A stretch of 64,000 nt of DNA, taken from contig CP012156.1 in assembly GCA_001602435.1 (NCBI GenBank), positions 1,198,001 to 1,262,000 on the forward strand, in the 5' to 3' direction. A program made the translations under genes and the position numbers. Numbering within the stretch: the stretch's first letter is position 1; every line of letters starts with the position of its first letter. This DNA is from Hyphomonadaceae bacterium UKL13-1 (lineage in GTDB: Bacteria; Pseudomonadota; Alphaproteobacteria; Caulobacterales; Aquidulcibacteraceae). Under the pieces are notes generated by a model. That model saw only the letters and a program-made list of their open reading frames with translations, searched no databases and was not told the origin of the DNA. Below are positions 8,817 to 17,860 of the stretch, in pieces.

Positions 8817-10166
8817 ATGCGCATGTCGCGCTATTTCCTGCCCGTTACAAAAGAAACCCCAGCCAATGCCGAAATCGTGTCGCACAAGCTGATGCTGCGC
8901 ACCGGTATGATCAAGCAACATTCCGCCGGTATCTATTCCTGGCTGCCATTGGGCCTGAAAGTCTTGCAAAAGATCGAGGCGATTGTGCGCGAAGAACAAA
9001 ACCGTTCTGGCGCACTGGAAGTCTTGATGCCGACCATGCAAGGCGCGGACCTGTGGCGGGAAAGCGGCCGCTATGACGCCTATGGTGCCGAAATGCTGCG
9101 CATCACCGATCGGCACGAGCGCGATTTGTTGTTTGGGCCGACGGCAGAAGAAGTCGTAACCGATATTTTCCGCAACCATGTGCGGTCTTACAAGGAATTG
9201 CCGCTGAACCTCTATAATATCCAATGGAAGTTCCGCGACGAAGTCCGCCCCCGTTTTGGCGTGATGCGCGGCCGCGAATTCTTGATGAAAGATGCCTATA
9301 GCTTTGATCTGGATGAAGCTGGCGCGCGCGATGCCTATAATAAGATGTTTCTGGCCTATCTGAAGACGTTCCAGCGCTTGGGCCTGCAGGCGGTGCCAAT
9401 GCGCGCCGATACCGGGCCGATCGGTGGCGATCTAAGCCATGAGTTTTTGGTCTTGGCCCCCACGGGCGAAAGTGGCGTCTTCTATGATGCCATTTATGAC
9501 GAAACCGATTGGGCCGGCATGGACATCAGTTTTGACAATAATGACGCGGCTCGCGCTAATCGCGCCGAAACCGTCTCACGCATCGTCAAAGCCTATGCGG
9601 CAACTGACGAAATCCATGACGAGGGCCGCTTTGAAACCGAAGTGCCGATGGATCGTCGTCGCACCGGCCGCGGTATTGAAGTGGGCCATATCTTCTTCTT
9701 TGGTACCAAATATTCCGCCCCCATGAACGCCAAAGTCTCTGGCCCTGATGGGAAAGACGTTTTGGTGCAAATGGGTTCCTACGGCATTGGCGTGTCGCGT
9801 CTGGTTGGGGCAATCATTGAAGCCAGCCATGATGACAATGGCATTATTTGGCCAGATGCGGTTGCCCCGTTTGATGTTGGCGTGATCAGCTTGCGTCCGG
9901 GCGATGAGGCCGTCGATGCAGCCTGTGAGCAAGCCTATCAAACGCTTTTGAAGGCAGGCATGGACCCGCTTTATGATGATAGCCAAGATCGTCCGGGCGC
10001 GAAGTTTGCCACCATGGATTTGATCGGGGTGCCCACTCAATTGATCGTTGGGCCGAAGGGCCTTGCCAATGGGCAGGTGGAAGTGAAGGACCGCAAGACG
10101 GGCACCAAGGAAGAAGTGTCCTTGGAAAGCGCGCTCTCGCGTCTGACTGCTAAGGCATCGGCATGA
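8817..10166 (+). CDS. proS: Prolyl-tRNA synthetase (short alphaproteobacterial type)
   Basis: This 449-residue class II synthetase starts MRMSRYFLP, the usual start of this subfamily. The ATG at 8817 has AGAAGG nine bases upstream. The open frame extends further 5' but with unlikely Pro-rich sequence. Motif 2 ([25 protein letters not shown]) and motif 3 ([10 protein letters not shown]) are visible. The length is about 120 residues below the E. coli enzyme, because the inserted editing domain is absent, as is normal for alphaproteobacterial ProRS. It is coupled to lolC by an ATGA overlap. Confidence 0.95.
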   Translation: MRMSRYFLPVTKETPANAEIVSHKLMLRTGMIKQHSAGIYSWLPLGLKVLQKIEAIVREEQNRSGALEVLMPTMQGADLWRESGRYDAYGAEMLRITDRHERDLLFGPTAEEVVTDIFRNHVRSYKELPLNLYNIQWKFRDEVRPRFGVMRGREFLMKDAYSFDLDEAGARDAYNKMFLAYLKTFQRLGLQAVPMRADTGPIGGDLSHEFLVLAPTGESGVFYDAIYDETDWAGMDISFDNNDAARANRAETVSRIVKAYAATDEIHDEGRFETEVPMDRRRTGRGIEVGHIFFFGTKYSAPMNAKVSGPDGKDVLVQMGSYGIGVSRLVGAIIEASHDDNGIIWPDAVAPFDVGVISLRPGDEAVDAACEQAYQTLLKAGMDPLYDDSQDRPGAKFATMDLIGVPTQLIVGPKGLANGQVEVKDRKTGTKEEVSLESALSRLTAKASA

Positions 10167-11440
10167 AAGCTGGCGGCGCGGGGCCCTTTGGCATGTGGGA
10201 GCGCACGCTAGCCGCACGCTATCTGCGGGCTCGGCGTGAAGATGGCGGGGTCGCTTTGATCTCGCTGATTAGCTTTATCGGCATCTTTCTGGCTGTCGCC
10301 GTGCTCATCATCGTGATGAGCGTGATGAATGGCTTTCGCGCTGAATTGTTAGGCCGGATTTTGGGCGTCAACGGCCATGTTTTTGTGGATGTGCGCAACA
10401 TGCCCATCCCAGAAGCTCGCGCCATTGTGGCCAAAGCCAAAGCTTTGCCCGGCGTTGTGGACGTCATGCCCAAGATTGACGGCCAAGTGATGGCGGTCGG
10501 CCAAGGTGGCAATCTCGCACGCGGTGCGATGGTCACTGGGCTTTCAGCTTCTGACCTCGCTAAGCTCAAAATCGTCTCGGGCAATCTGGTTGGCGGCAAC
10601 CTCAAGACCTGGGGCACGGGCGAATATGGCGGGGACGAGATCGCCATGGGGTCGAGGCTCGCGGAAGCTTTAGGCGTTCTGCCCGGGGATTCGGTGCAAT
10701 TGATTTCGCCCCAAGGGGCCTCAACGCCCTTTGGCACGACCCCGCGCATCAAGGGCTACACCGTCTCGGCCATTTTCGACATTGGCATGAGCGAGTATGA
10801 CGCCACCTTCATCTATATGCCGATCGAGCAAGCCCAACTCTTCTTCTCCAAAGAAACCTCTTGGGATACGATCGAACTGCGCATGCAGGACCCAGATAAA
10901 GCGGACGTTTTGGCGCTGGAAGTCGCGAAATTCAGCCAAAACCGTTACGTAACCGACTGGCGGCAGCAATCAGAAAGCCTCGTCTCGGCTTTGCAGATAG
11001 AGCGCAATGTGATGCGCTTGATCCTGATGCTGATTGTCGCAATTGCCGCTATGAACATCATCTCTGGCCTTGTGATGCTGGTGAAGAATAAAGGCCGTGA
11101 TATCGCCATTCTGCGCACGATGGGGGCCTCGCGCGCCTCAATTATGCGGGTGTTCATGATGTCTGGGGCCAGTGTCGGTATCCTTGCCACGCTTGCAGGA
11201 GCTATTGGCGGGACTTTGTTCTGTCTCAATATCGGCACCATTCAAAAGGTCGTCGAGTTTGTGTTTGGCCCGGTCTTCAATGCCGACATCTATTTCTTGA
11301 GCCAAATCCCCGCGAAAGTGGAATGGCACGAGGTGATCACCACGGCTTTGTTCGCAGCCATCGCGAGTGTTGTGGCCACCTTGCCACCGTCTTGGCGTGC
11401 CTCCAAGCTCGATCCAGTGGAGGCGCTTCGCTATGAGTAG
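10163..11440 (+). CDS. lolC: Lipoprotein-releasing ABC transporter permease (LolC/LolE family)
   Basis: The 425-residue protein has one N-terminal membrane helix (about residues 35-58), a large periplasmic domain and three C-terminal helices with the FtsX fold. It ends in a [17 protein letters not shown] tail, typical of LolC/LolE. With LolD it extracts mature lipoproteins from the inner membrane for outer-membrane sorting. A single permease gene, rather than separate lolC and lolE, is normal outside gammaproteobacteria. It overlaps proS upstream and lolD downstream. Confidence 0.93.
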   Translation: MKAGGAGPFGMWERTLAARYLRARREDGGVALISLISFIGIFLAVAVLIIVMSVMNGFRAELLGRILGVNGHVFVDVRNMPIPEARAIVAKAKALPGVVDVMPKIDGQVMAVGQGGNLARGAMVTGLSASDLAKLKIVSGNLVGGNLKTWGTGEYGGDEIAMGSRLAEALGVLPGDSVQLISPQGASTPFGTTPRIKGYTVSAIFDIGMSEYDATFIYMPIEQAQLFFSKETSWDTIELRMQDPDKADVLALEVAKFSQNRYVTDWRQQSESLVSALQIERNVMRLILMLIVAIAAMNIISGLVMLVKNKGRDIAILRTMGASRASIMRVFMMSGASVGILATLAGAIGGTLFCLNIGTIQKVVEFVFGPVFNADIYFLSQIPAKVEWHEVITTALFAAIASVVATLPPSWRASKLDPVEALRYE

Positions 11441-12113
11441 CCCTGTTCTCCGCCTGACCGACCTTCGCCGCGTCTATCAAACCCGCGCAGGCGAGCTCGA
11501 AGTCCTTAAAGGTGCCAATCTCACCATTATGCCCGGCGAAATTGTGGCCCTGATCGGCCCGTCGGGTTCTGGCAAGTCCTCGCTCCTCCATGCCGCGGGC
11601 CTGTTAGAGGCTGTTCAAGGCGGCACAGTAGAGCTGGCGGGCATTGACGCGACGAAACTGCCCGATGCCGCCCGCACGGCGCTGCGCCGCACCGCGCTAG
11701 GCTTTGTCTATCAATTCCACCATTTGCTGCCAGAATTTAGCGCCGTTGATAATGTCGCGTTGCCACAATGGATTGCCGGCGTTGGCCAAGCCGAAGCACG
11801 CGCACGGGCAGAGCAACTCCTCGACATGATGGGACTGGCAGACCGGAAACTCCACCAGCCGGGTCAGCTTTCAGGTGGCGAGCAGCAGCGCGTCGCCATT
11901 GCGCGCGCACTGGCCAATCAACCGGCGCTCTTGATTGCTGATGAGCCTACTGGCAACCTCGACCCTGCCACCTCGAGCTTTGTCTTCGACACCTTCCGCA
12001 AAGCCACGCGGGAGGAGGGGACCTCTGCCCTAGTTGCCACACACAACATTGATTTAGCTCGGCAAATGGACCGCGTTTTCCGCATCGATGGCGGACGCCT
12101 CGTCCAAGACTGA
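11433..12113 (+). CDS. lolD: Lipoprotein-releasing system ATP-binding protein
   Basis: This 226-residue ABC ATPase has Walker A GPSGSGKSS, Q-loop YQFHHLLPEFSA, signature LSGGEQQRVAIARAL and Walker B LLIADEPTGNLD. The YQFHHLLPEF context is typical of the LolD/MacB group. The ATG at 11433 lies inside the end of lolC and has GGAGG upstream. The open frame beginning at 11367 is an over-extension. It powers LolC-mediated lipoprotein release. Confidence 0.95.
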   Translation: MSSPVLRLTDLRRVYQTRAGELEVLKGANLTIMPGEIVALIGPSGSGKSSLLHAAGLLEAVQGGTVELAGIDATKLPDAARTALRRTALGFVYQFHHLLPEFSAVDNVALPQWIAGVGQAEARARAEQLLDMMGLADRKLHQPGQLSGGEQQRVAIARALANQPALLIADEPTGNLDPATSSFVFDTFRKATREEGTSALVATHNIDLARQMDRVFRIDGGRLVQD

Positions 12114-12178
12114 AGTGCCCAAAATCTTGTTCCACGTTTATGCAAAATACCTCTTGCCATGAGAACAAAACAAGAATA

Positions 12179-12193
12179 GAACGAAGGAAGAAC
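12179..12193 (+). promoter_or_regulatory. LexA (SOS) box upstream of the SidA-like ORF and dnaE
   Basis: GAAC-N7-GAAC, the reverse complement of the alphaproteobacterial SOS box GTTC-N7-GTTC, is seen exactly at 12179-12193. A half-matching second copy (GAAC...GAAT) lies just upstream. The same exact pattern occurs twice before lexA in this window, which supports the reading. It sits 15 bases before the start of a 28-codon ORF. Confidence 0.75.
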
Positions 12194-12207
12194 AAACGAG
12201 GTGAAAC

Positions 12208-12294
12208 ATGGCCCAACTTCAAGACGCAGCCGCTTTCGCAGCTATTCTCGCATTCACCCTGATGGCTTGGGGCTGGGGTGCTGTGATCGGTTGA
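12208..12294 (+). CDS. SOS-controlled 28-residue membrane microprotein, SidA-like candidate
   Basis: A 28-codon ORF starts at an ATG with GAGGTG seven bases upstream and ends at TGA 12292-12294. The first eight residues (MAQLQDAA) are polar to mixed. The rest is one hydrophobic, Trp-containing helix (AFTLMAWGWGAVIG at the end). A LexA box overlaps its leader, and it lies between lolD and dnaE. In Caulobacter, SidA is a 29-residue SOS-induced inner-membrane protein that blocks division through FtsW. Size, topology and SOS control match, and homology is inferred, not shown. Confidence 0.6.
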   Translation: MAQLQDAAAFAAILAFTLMAWGWGAVIG

Positions 12295-12400
12295 GGATGG
12301 CTTTGAATTTTCTGTCGGCGAGGGCTGACAGAGGCCTGAGAGTCCTGTCACACTGAGCCGCTCTTTGGTGATGATTCAGTCGACGGATTCAGGTGGCCCC

Positions 12401-15400
12401 ATGGCAGATACTACTCTTTCAGGCGGCGCTTTCTCTGACGGTGATCAGGGCTCGGGTGATGTCGCATTGACGGGGCCAGGTGGGGCGTCAACTGGGGCAG
12501 GGCAAGTCGAAAGACCTGCTTTGGCAGGCCCGGGTTTTGTCCATCTGCGGGTAAGGTCGGCCTATTCGCTGCTCGATGGCGCGATGACCGTCAAAAAGCT
12601 CGCGGGCTTTGCCGCTAAGGCGAACTGTGTCGCGGTCGGCATCTCGGATCCAAACCTATTTGGCGCGCTGGAGTTTTCAGAAGCCTTGGCCGAAAAAGGC
12701 ATTCAGCCCATTATGGGCTTAACGCTGCCGGTCTCTTTCCTCAGCCAAAAGCCCGGTGCGGCGGCGGGGCCAGATGGCAGTCTGGCGCTGATCGCCCAGA
12801 ATGAAGTCGGCTGGGCCAATCTGATGGCGCTTTCCAGCCTTTCCTTCCTAGAAGTACCAGCTGGCAGTTTACCTCATGTCGGTTTGCAAAAAGTGCTGGA
12901 CCATAGCGATGGCGTGATCTGCCTTAGCGGTGGGCGGGAAGGGCTGTTAAGCCGCGCACTTCTGGCCAATTTGAAGTCAGAGGCCGACATGCTGCTGCGC
13001 CAGTTGGCCAAGGCCTTCCCGGATCGCCTCTATATCGAGCTGCAGCGCCATGGCATGGCCGATGAGGCCCAGATTGAGCCGCTTCTGATTGATCTGGCCT
13101 ATCAAAACAATCTGCCGCTGGTGGCGACCAATGATGTGCGCTTTGACAGCCCAGAGCGGCATCGCGCGCAAGATATCCTCATGTGTATCGGTCAGGCCAC
13201 CCGCGTGGCCGATGATAAGCGCGAGCGGGTTTCGGCCAATCATTGCTTCCGCAGTGAGGCCGATATGGTGGCGCTATTTGCCGATTTGCCAGAGGCTTTG
13301 GCCAATAGTGTCGACATTGCACGGCGTTGCGCGATCCGGCCCTTGATGCGCGCACCCATCCTGCCGCGCTTTACCACGGCCGAGGGCCGCGATGAGCCGG
13401 AGGAATTGGCAAGCCAAGCCCGCCAGGGCCTAGAAGCGCGCCTTCTGAAGCGCCCCCCCGTTGTGGCGCGCGAAATCTATGACCAGCGGTTGGAACACGA
13501 AATCAATGTGATCAATCGGATGGGGTTTGCGGGCTACTTCTTGATCGTTGCGGACTTCATCAAATGGTCGAAGGAAAACAATATTCCAGTCGGTCCGGGC
13601 CGAGGCTCTGGCGCAGGCTCGCTGGTCGCTTATTCACTGACGATTACCGACCTTGATCCCTTGGCCTTTGGCCTATTGTTTGAGCGCTTCCTGAACCCAG
13701 AACGCGTCTCCATGCCCGACTTCGATATCGACTTCTGTCAGGAGAAGCGCGATCAAGTCATTGATTATGTGCAGAAAAAGTACGGTTCAGACCGTGTCGC
13801 ACAGATCATCACCTTCGGAACGCTGCAGGCGCGCGCCGCCCTTCGCGACGTTGGCCGCGTTTTGGATATGTCTTATGGCCAAGTCGACCGACTGGCCAAA
13901 ATGGTGCCGAATAACCCCGCTGCACCCGTGACTTTGGCCCAAGCCATTAAGGACGAACCGCGCCTCCAAGAGGAGCGGTCGCGTGACGCCGACGTGCGCA
14001 CGCTGCTTGATGCTGCGATTGAGCTCGAAGGCCTTTACCGCAACGCCTCTACCCACGCCGCCGGTGTGGTGATTGGCGACCGTCCGCTGCATGAGTTGGT
14101 GCCGCTCTATAAGGACCCGCGCTCCAGCCTACCTGCCACCCAGTTCAATATGAAATGGGTCGAGCCGGCAGGTCTTGTGAAATTCGACTTCTTGGGTCTC
14201 AAAACCCTCACCGTGATCCAGCGCGCCTTGGACTTCTTGAAGGCGCGCGACATTGTGGTCGATCTCGACACGCTGCCGTTTGATGATCCCAAAACCTATG
14301 AGCTTTTGGCCTCGGGCAAGACCATGGGCGTGTTCCAGTTGGAAAGCCAAGGGATGCGCGACACGTTGCGCAAGATGCGGGCCGACACGTTGGACGACAT
14401 CATCGCTCTGATCTCGCTCTATCGGCCGGGTCCGATGAAGAATATTGAGACCTATTGCGACGTGAAATTTGGTCGCAAAGATGCCGATTATCTGCACGAG
14501 AGCTTGGTCTCGGTTCTCAAAGAGACCCAAGGCGTGATCATCTATCAGGAACAGGTGATGCAGATCGCCCAGATCCTGTCGGGCTATTCATTGGGCGAAG
14601 CAGATCTGTTGCGCCGCGCCATGGGTAAGAAGAAGCCCGAAGAAATGGCCAAACAAAAGGACCGCTTCGTCAGCGGGGCCACCGAACGGGGCGTCGACGC
14701 CGAGCTTGCCGACCGTATCTTTGAATTGGTGAGCGAGTTTGCCGGCTATGGCTTTAACAAGTCCCACGCCGCCGCCTATGCCGTGATCGCCTATCAAACC
14801 GCCTATCTTAAGGCCAATCATCCCGTTGAGTTCATGGCGGCCTCTATGTCGCTCGATATTGATGATACCGATAAGCTGGGCGCCTTCATGCAAGAGGCAA
14901 AAAGCATGAAGATCAAGGTATTGTCGCCCGATCTTAATTATTCTGAGGCCGATTTCTCCGTCCAAGACAACGCCATTCGCTATGCGCTCGGCGGGATTAA
15001 GTCGGTTGGCGTGGCGGCTATGGCCCAAGTGGTGGAGATCCGCCAAGCAGGCGGTAAGTTCAAATCCCTGCATGATCTGGCCGAGCGGGTCGATCCGCGC
15101 GTGCTGGGTAGGCGGACTTGGGAGACTTTGTCCAAGGCCGGGGCCTTTGATTCCATTGAGCCCAATCGTGCTTTGGTGTTTGCTTCGTCCGATCAATTGG
15201 TGGCCCATGCCAATGCGGCTGCCTCGGATCGCCAAAGCGCCCAGACGAGCCTGTTTGGCGATTCCGCACCCCCGCCGCGCGCACCCTTGCCCAGCGTTAA
15301 ACCTTGGTCCGCGCAAGAGCGCTTGGATAATGAGTTTGCCGCCCTTGGCCTGTTCCTGTCGGGCCATCCATTGGATGATTTGATTGAGGCCTTGCGGCGT

Positions 15401-15946
15401 AGGCAGACGGTCTTCTTCTCTGAAATTCACTCCAAAATGCAGGGATCAGACGCGATTTTCCGCATGGCCGGTGTCGTGCGGGCGCGCAAGGAACGCCCGG
15501 CGCGCGATGGCGGCAAGTTTGCCTGGGTGACGTTGAGCGATCCCACGGGCGAGTTTGAAGTCATGATTATGCCCGAAACCCTCAACGAGGCGCGCGATTA
15601 TCTCGACCCCGGAACCTCGGTCAGCTTCCGGGCCAAGGCGCGCCTGCGCGATGGCGATTTGAAACTATCGGCTGAAAAGATTGAGTTGTTGGATCAAACC
15701 GATATGTCGGGCTGTGCGGGGATTAAAGTGTTCCTAGCGCGCGGTGCGCCAATCGAAGAATTAGCTCGTGTGACCGAGACCTTGCGCGGTGCCACCTCAT
15801 CCAGCTTTGGCGAATTGCGCGTCGTCGTCGAACTGGCCGATGGCCGCGAAGTCGAAATCCAAGCCCCCGGCCGCTTCCCCATCGATGTCGCCGCACGCCG
15901 GGCTTTGAAAAGCGCATCCGGCGTGGATTTGGTGGCGGAGTTTTAG
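12401..15946 (+). CDS. dnaE: DNA polymerase III alpha subunit (replicative)
   Basis: This 1181-residue C-family polymerase opens, after a 55-residue low-complexity leader, with the PHP domain (FVHLRVRSAYSLLDGA). GPGRGSGAGSLVAYSL and the catalytic PDFDIDFCQEKRDQV segment come next, then the YQEQVMQIAQ region, a helix-hairpin-helix and a C-terminal OB fold (FAWVTLSDPTGEFEVM). Length and motifs fit the main replicative DnaE, not DnaE2/ImuC. ATGs at 12371 and 12401 are both possible, and 12401 has AGGTGG just upstream. It lies downstream of a LexA box, so it may be partly SOS-induced. Confidence 0.95.
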   Translation: MADTTLSGGAFSDGDQGSGDVALTGPGGASTGAGQVERPALAGPGFVHLRVRSAYSLLDGAMTVKKLAGFAAKANCVAVGISDPNLFGALEFSEALAEKGIQPIMGLTLPVSFLSQKPGAAAGPDGSLALIAQNEVGWANLMALSSLSFLEVPAGSLPHVGLQKVLDHSDGVICLSGGREGLLSRALLANLKSEADMLLRQLAKAFPDRLYIELQRHGMADEAQIEPLLIDLAYQNNLPLVATNDVRFDSPERHRAQDILMCIGQATRVADDKRERVSANHCFRSEADMVALFADLPEALANSVDIARRCAIRPLMRAPILPRFTTAEGRDEPEELASQARQGLEARLLKRPPVVAREIYDQRLEHEINVINRMGFAGYFLIVADFIKWSKENNIPVGPGRGSGAGSLVAYSLTITDLDPLAFGLLFERFLNPERVSMPDFDIDFCQEKRDQVIDYVQKKYGSDRVAQIITFGTLQARAALRDVGRVLDMSYGQVDRLAKMVPNNPAAPVTLAQAIKDEPRLQEERSRDADVRTLLDAAIELEGLYRNASTHAAGVVIGDRPLHELVPLYKDPRSSLPATQFNMKWVEPAGLVKFDFLGLKTLTVIQRALDFLKARDIVVDLDTLPFDDPKTYELLASGKTMGVFQLESQGMRDTLRKMRADTLDDIIALISLYRPGPMKNIETYCDVKFGRKDADYLHESLVSVLKETQGVIIYQEQVMQIAQILSGYSLGEADLLRRAMGKKKPEEMAKQKDRFVSGATERGVDAELADRIFELVSEFAGYGFNKSHAAAYAVIAYQTAYLKANHPVEFMAASMSLDIDDTDKLGAFMQEAKSMKIKVLSPDLNYSEADFSVQDNAIRYALGGIKSVGVAAMAQVVEIRQAGGKFKSLHDLAERVDPRVLGRRTWETLSKAGAFDSIEPNRALVFASSDQLVAHANAAASDRQSAQTSLFGDSAPPPRAPLPSVKPWSAQERLDNEFAALGLFLSGHPLDDLIEALRRRQTVFFSEIHSKMQGSDAIFRMAGVVRARKERPARDGGKFAWVTLSDPTGEFEVMIMPETLNEARDYLDPGTSVSFRAKARLRDGDLKLSAEKIELLDQTDMSGCAGIKVFLARGAPIEELARVTETLRGATSSSFGELRVVVELADGREVEIQAPGRFPIDVAARRALKSASGVDLVAEF

Positions 15947-15960
15947 GGGACCTTAGCCAA

Positions 15961-16388
15961 GGAGCGCGCAGCAAGGGCTGCGCCTATCGACGCGGGGGCA
16001 TGCGCAACTTTTGTTGCGCGGTCCAAGGTAGCGCTAAAATGGGCCTATTTGTTCACTGAAATAATTTTGAACGGCCTAAAGGCCACATTTCGCTCACCTT
16101 GAAGCCACCCGACAATTGTTATTCCGAAGTGGCGCGCCGATCGGACCGCGCAGCAAGGGCTGCGCCTGTCGACGCGGTGGCATGCGCAACTTTTGTTGCG
16201 CGGTCCAAGGTAGCGCTAAAATGGGCTTATATGTTCACTGAAATAATTTGGAACGGCCTCAAGGCCACATTTCGCTCACCTTGAAGCCACCCGACAATTG
16301 TTATTGCGAAATGGCGCGCCGAAAGGAGCGCGCAGCAAGCGCTGCGCCTGTCGACGCGGTGGCATGCGCAACTTTTGTTGCGCGGTCC
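15961..16388. repeat. 182-bp tandem repeat (about 2.35 copies) built on palindromes
   Basis: Units begin at 15961, 16143 and 16325, an exact 182-base period with few mismatches. The third copy is truncated at 16388. Each unit starts with a 64-base element with hairpins GCGCAGC-AAGG-GCTGCGC (AAGC loop in copy 3) and GCGCAAC-TTTT-GTTGCGC, bounded by GGA(G/C)CGCGCA and TGCGCGGTCC. A spacer of about 118 bases then contains another palindrome around GGCC. In the middle copy the outer ends are perfectly complementary. No gene is seen in 15947-16514. Confidence 0.85.
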
Positions 16389-16514
16389 ATCACACCCACC
16401 CACCTTGCACACACAAACTCGAACTATGCCTTTGCAAAGGCAAAGCCTGCGGCCAGGGCTGGCTCGTGGAAAGAAGCTGCAGGGCCCTCAACACCAAGGA
16501 GGTGAGGCTTCCTT

Positions 16515-16853
16515 TCAGTCCGCCTTCAGGGCGGCAAGCTCGTTGCCGCTTGGATCGCGGAAGTGAAAGCGGCGACCACCTGGAAAGGCAAATAGCGGTT
16601 TGGTGATAACGCCACCCGCCTGTGTCACCGCCTCAAGGCAAGCCTCCAAATCATCGACGGCGATGACGGCCAGTGGTGCGGTACTGGCCTCGCTTAAGTC
16701 CCCCTGTAGGCCGAGGTCGACGTCACCATTTGTCGTGCAGGAATAGCTGGGGCCATAGTCGGTCAAGGCAAGGCCGAACGCATCGCCATAAAAGGCGCGC
16801 GTTGCGGGCAAGTCGGCTGCGGGTAATTCAACATAGCAGATACGAGACATCAT
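16515..16853 (-). CDS. VOC (glyoxalase-fold) family protein
   Basis: The protein is 112 residues from the tandem ATGs at 16853/16850, which have GGAG five bases upstream. The longer frame to 16940 is Arg-rich and unlikely. It shows the paired beta-alpha-beta-beta-beta pattern of vicinal-oxygen-chelate proteins: RICYVELPAADLPATRAFY at the start, and FHFRDPSGNELAAL at the end. The substrate cannot be told. It might be a glyoxalase, dioxygenase or antibiotic-binding relative. It is downstream of lexA on the same strand. Confidence 0.8.
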   Translation of the reverse strand: MMSRICYVELPAADLPATRAFYGDAFGLALTDYGPSYSCTTNGDVDLGLQGDLSEASTAPLAVIAVDDLEACLEAVTQAGGVITKPLFAFPGGRRFHFRDPSGNELAALKAD

Positions 16854-16946
16854 TTGAGCTCCACAGTTTGGGTGCGTGTTTTTTTTGGTTGTCCGCCGCA
16901 GGCTGGTTGCCCGGTGCGCCGCCCAAAGCCAGCCCGGCAACAGCGC

Positions 16947-17642
16947 CTAGTACCGCCGATAAAGCCCCGCCAGCACGCCTTGAACCTTCACGCGATCTGG
17001 CCCGAAGATGCGGGTCTCATAACGGGGGTTGGCGGCTTCCAAAGCGATAGACTGGCCGCGGCGGCGCAAGCGCTTCAGGGTTGCTTCTTCATCATCAACC
17101 AAAGCGACCACGATATCGCCTGATTGGGCGTCATCGGTGCGGCGGATGATGACAAAGTCACCTTCGAGAATGCCAGCATCAATCATGGAATCGCCTTTGA
17201 CTTCCAAGGCAAAGTGAAGGGCAGGGTCTAGTTGGTCAGGGGCTGCAATCCGGTCGATCTCATGCTGGATGGCCGCGATGGGCACACCCGCGGCAATCCG
17301 ACCCAGAACCGCAATGTCATTGGCTGCCCGTGGTGGTGAAGGTGGTGCGGCACTTGCGGGCGTGGAGCCCACGACCAGTGGCGTAAAGGGCTGGCGGCCC
17401 TTGGGTGGGGCGGCAGTCGTTGCGCTATCGGGCAGTTTCAACACTTCTAAGGCCCGTGCCCGGTGCGCCAGACGCCGCAAAAAGCCACGCTCTTCCAGAG
17501 CGGTGATCAGGCGGTGAATGCCCGACTTCGATGCCAAGTCCAACGCATCCTTCATTTCGTCAAAGGACGGCGAGACACCTGTTTCCTTGAGACGCTCATG
17601 AATGAATAGCAAAAGCTCTCGTTGTTTGGACGTCAGCATCAA
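16947..17642 (-). CDS. lexA: LexA SOS repressor
   Basis: This 231-residue S24 repressor has an N-terminal winged helix-turn-helix ([21 protein letters not shown]), a long Pro/Ala linker and a self-cleavage bond in AAGVPIAA. The catalytic Ser is in GDSMIDAGI and the catalytic Lys in [11 protein letters not shown]. RecA-stimulated cleavage derepresses SOS genes. Two exact GTTC-N7-GTTC-type boxes lie 60-100 bases upstream, so it is clearly autoregulated. Length is typical of alphaproteobacterial LexA. Confidence 0.96.
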   Translation of the reverse strand: MMLTSKQRELLLFIHERLKETGVSPSFDEMKDALDLASKSGIHRLITALEERGFLRRLAHRARALEVLKLPDSATTAAPPKGRQPFTPLVVGSTPASAAPPSPPRAANDIAVLGRIAAGVPIAAIQHEIDRIAAPDQLDPALHFALEVKGDSMIDAGILEGDFVIIRRTDDAQSGDIVVALVDDEEATLKRLRRRGQSIALEAANPRYETRIFGPDRVKVQGVLAGLYRRY

Positions 17643-17700
17643 TTCCCCCTATCTTGTGGCGCGCGTGCACGCTTGGCCCCTATAAATCCGATGGCACCGT

Positions 17701-17715
17701 GAACGATGCACGAAC
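17701..17715 (-). promoter_or_regulatory. LexA box 1 upstream of lexA
   Basis: GAAC at 17701-17704 and GAAC at 17712-17715 are separated by 7 bases. Read on the minus strand this is GTTC-N7-GTTC in the direction of lexA transcription. It lies about 60 bases from the lexA start. Confidence 0.8.
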
Positions 17716-17726
17716 AAAGCAGCGAT

Positions 17727-17741
17727 GTTCTAACTCTGTTC
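17727..17741 (+). promoter_or_regulatory. LexA box 2 upstream of lexA
   Basis: GTTC at 17727-17730 and GTTC at 17738-17741 are separated by 7 bases. It is inverted relative to box 1 and may serve lexA, the divergent gltX, or both. Confidence 0.8.
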
Positions 17742-17860
17742 CGTTTTTACGTCTATAGTCCGCTGCAAATTTTTCCGCAGCCAAAGCACGGTTGACCTGC
17801 ACATGCCCCTCTCGCCTGTCGGGGCCATGACTGCTAAGTCACCCCTGATAGGAAAGAAAC

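Noticed and set aside
15961..16388. CRISPR array
   Set aside because: The units are 182 bases long with similar, not unique, spacers, and there are no cas genes. It is a tandem duplication of palindromic DNA.
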